64,000 nucleotides of DNA from VXRJ01 sp965246995 (GTDB lineage Bacteria > Acidobacteriota > Vicinamibacteria > Vicinamibacterales > UBA8438), in NCBI GenBank assembly GCA_965246995.1, contig OZ252008.1, forward strand, positions 2,852,001-2,916,000. Direction: 5' to 3'. Below are positions 63,455-64,000 of this stretch, in pieces. Both the position numbers and the translations under genes were made by a program. A model generated the notes under the pieces. That model saw only the letters and a list, made by a program, of their open reading frames with translations, was not told the DNA's origin and made no database searches. Numbering within the stretch: the first letter of the stretch is position 1; each line of letters opens with the position of its first letter.

Positions 63455-63546
63455 ACTAACTGCTATGTGGTTTATTGCGTGGGACTTGCAAGCTGCTGAG
63501 AATTCTACGGGCACTTCGGCCGCGGATAGCCAGCCTCATCATCGGA
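63455..63546 (-). promoter_or_regulatory. CRISPR leader
   Basis: 92 bp between cas2 and the first (newest) repeat, containing an AT-richer stretch near the array (TGCTATGTGGTTTATTGC). Position and orientation relative to cas1-cas2 identify it as the leader with the array promoter and integration signals. Confidence 0.7.
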
Positions 63547-63843
63547 TCAGCAAGCGCCTTTTTCCGGAGGCGGCGCGAAGCTAACGAGCTTTAGCCCGTC
63601 AAACTCCCGAGGCATTCGGCGATTGACTCCCACGGTGTCGAAATCGAAACCTTGATCGGTCGGTGCCGCCCAACAGATCACCGCGTCGCCGTCTCCGATC
63701 CCATCCCGAACCTGCTCCCAGATTCGACCTCGTACGCGGGCCGAATAGCGCCCCACGTAGACGCCGGCCCGGATCTCCAGCAGCCATACTGCTAGTCGGC
63801 CCCGGAGGCGCGGCGGAACGTTGTTAACCACGATGACCATCAT
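63547..63843 (-). CDS. cas2: Cas2, type I-E
   Basis: 98 aa from ATG 63843 (a second ATG follows directly). The ferredoxin-like Cas2e fold is visible: MVIVVNNVPPRLRGRLAVWL, LEIRAGVYVGRYSARVRGRIW, VICWAAPTDQGFDFDTVG, EFDGLKLVSFAPP. It bridges the two Cas1 dimers in the spacer-acquisition complex. It overlaps the end of cas1 by 20 bp and precedes the leader and array on the same strand. Confidence 0.95.
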   Translation of the reverse strand: MMVIVVNNVPPRLRGRLAVWLLEIRAGVYVGRYSARVRGRIWEQVRDGIGDGDAVICWAAPTDQGFDFDTVGVNRRMPREFDGLKLVSFAPPPEKGAC

Positions 63844-64000
63844 CACCGCTTTGCTCCTCTTCGAACGCGGGTCCAACCGCGTCAGGTGGTGGTTCGGGAC
63901 GAGGCAGTTCTCCCGCTGCCAGCACTTCTTCGATTCCAGGAATGATTCGCTGGAGGAGCCCAGTCTTGCGGAAGCTATCGCGGCACGCCAAGCGCACCGC
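63824..64000 (-). CDS. cas1: Cas1, type I-E, C-terminal end (runs off window)
   Basis: The last 58 codons: VRLACRDSFRKTGLLQRIIP and GIEEVLAAGELPRPEPPPD, then an acidic tail ending GDDGHRG and TAA at 63824-63826. These match the C-terminal helix and tail of Cas1e, the integrase that inserts new spacers. The catalytic core lies beyond the right edge. Confidence 0.9.
   Translation of the reverse strand, partial: AVRLACRDSFRKTGLLQRIIPGIEEVLAAGELPRPEPPPDAVGPAFEEEQSGDDGHRG

Overview
High-GC bacterial DNA in three parts: a mobile-element graveyard on the left, an integrative island in the middle, and a chromosomal segment on the right ending in a type I-E CRISPR array. The long antisense ORFs, PQQ and NHL beta-propeller secretory proteins, a Tat-signal cupin and a TonB-dependent receptor with an N-terminal carboxypeptidase-regulatory-like domain fit an Acidobacteriota-type (Vicinamibacteria-like) genome. 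No ribosomal or universal marker is present, so that placement is weak.

Left part (1-15.6 kb). After the tail of a large serine recombinase and an IS21 remnant, four elements of three kinds (an IS1182-type IS, an IS1380-family IS, a 175-bp MITE, and a second DUF772-type IS) sit head to tail at 2710-7704, each separated from the next only by the tetranucleotide CTAG. Removing the stack rejoins a DUF4393-like gene in frame between codons 7 and 8; that gene also carries a one-base frameshift. A complete IS21 element follows. Next comes an AbiE-like toxin-antitoxin pair flanked by two decayed copies of the same integrase tail. The toxin nucleotidyltransferase is split by an IS3-family element (copy A).

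Island (15666-52126, about 36.5 kb). It is inserted in the 3' end of tRNA-Thr(CGT). A 44-bp copy of the tRNA end marks the right junction, and an identical 21-bp arm-site-like repeat lies just inside both ends. The tyrosine integrase at the right end is split by an IS1380 copy. The island encodes two VirD4/TraD/HerA-type DNA-pumping ATPases (each split by an IS), a two-TM protein, two giant autotransporter-like surface proteins in inverted orientation, hicBA, an XRE/RuvC-like/ATPase cluster, a serine recombinase with a translationally coupled 56-aa ORF, a RadC-like protein and small plasmid-type proteins. Precise excision of each IS with one target-site copy restores every reading frame, so the insertions are recent and have disarmed an otherwise well-preserved element. 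No relaxase or mating-pair genes were recognised.

Right part (52.2-64 kb). PQQ beta-propeller protein, HflX, TonB-dependent receptor, Tat cupin and NHL protein are followed by a degraded stretch: a nitroreductase with deletions, a DUF5131 pseudogene, a duplicated receptor 3' end, and IS481 and ISL3 scraps. The stretch ends at a 24-repeat CRISPR array with leader, cas2 and the end of cas1 on the minus strand. The array contains one exact and two near-exact spacer duplicates, and one near-exact pair differs only in the seed.
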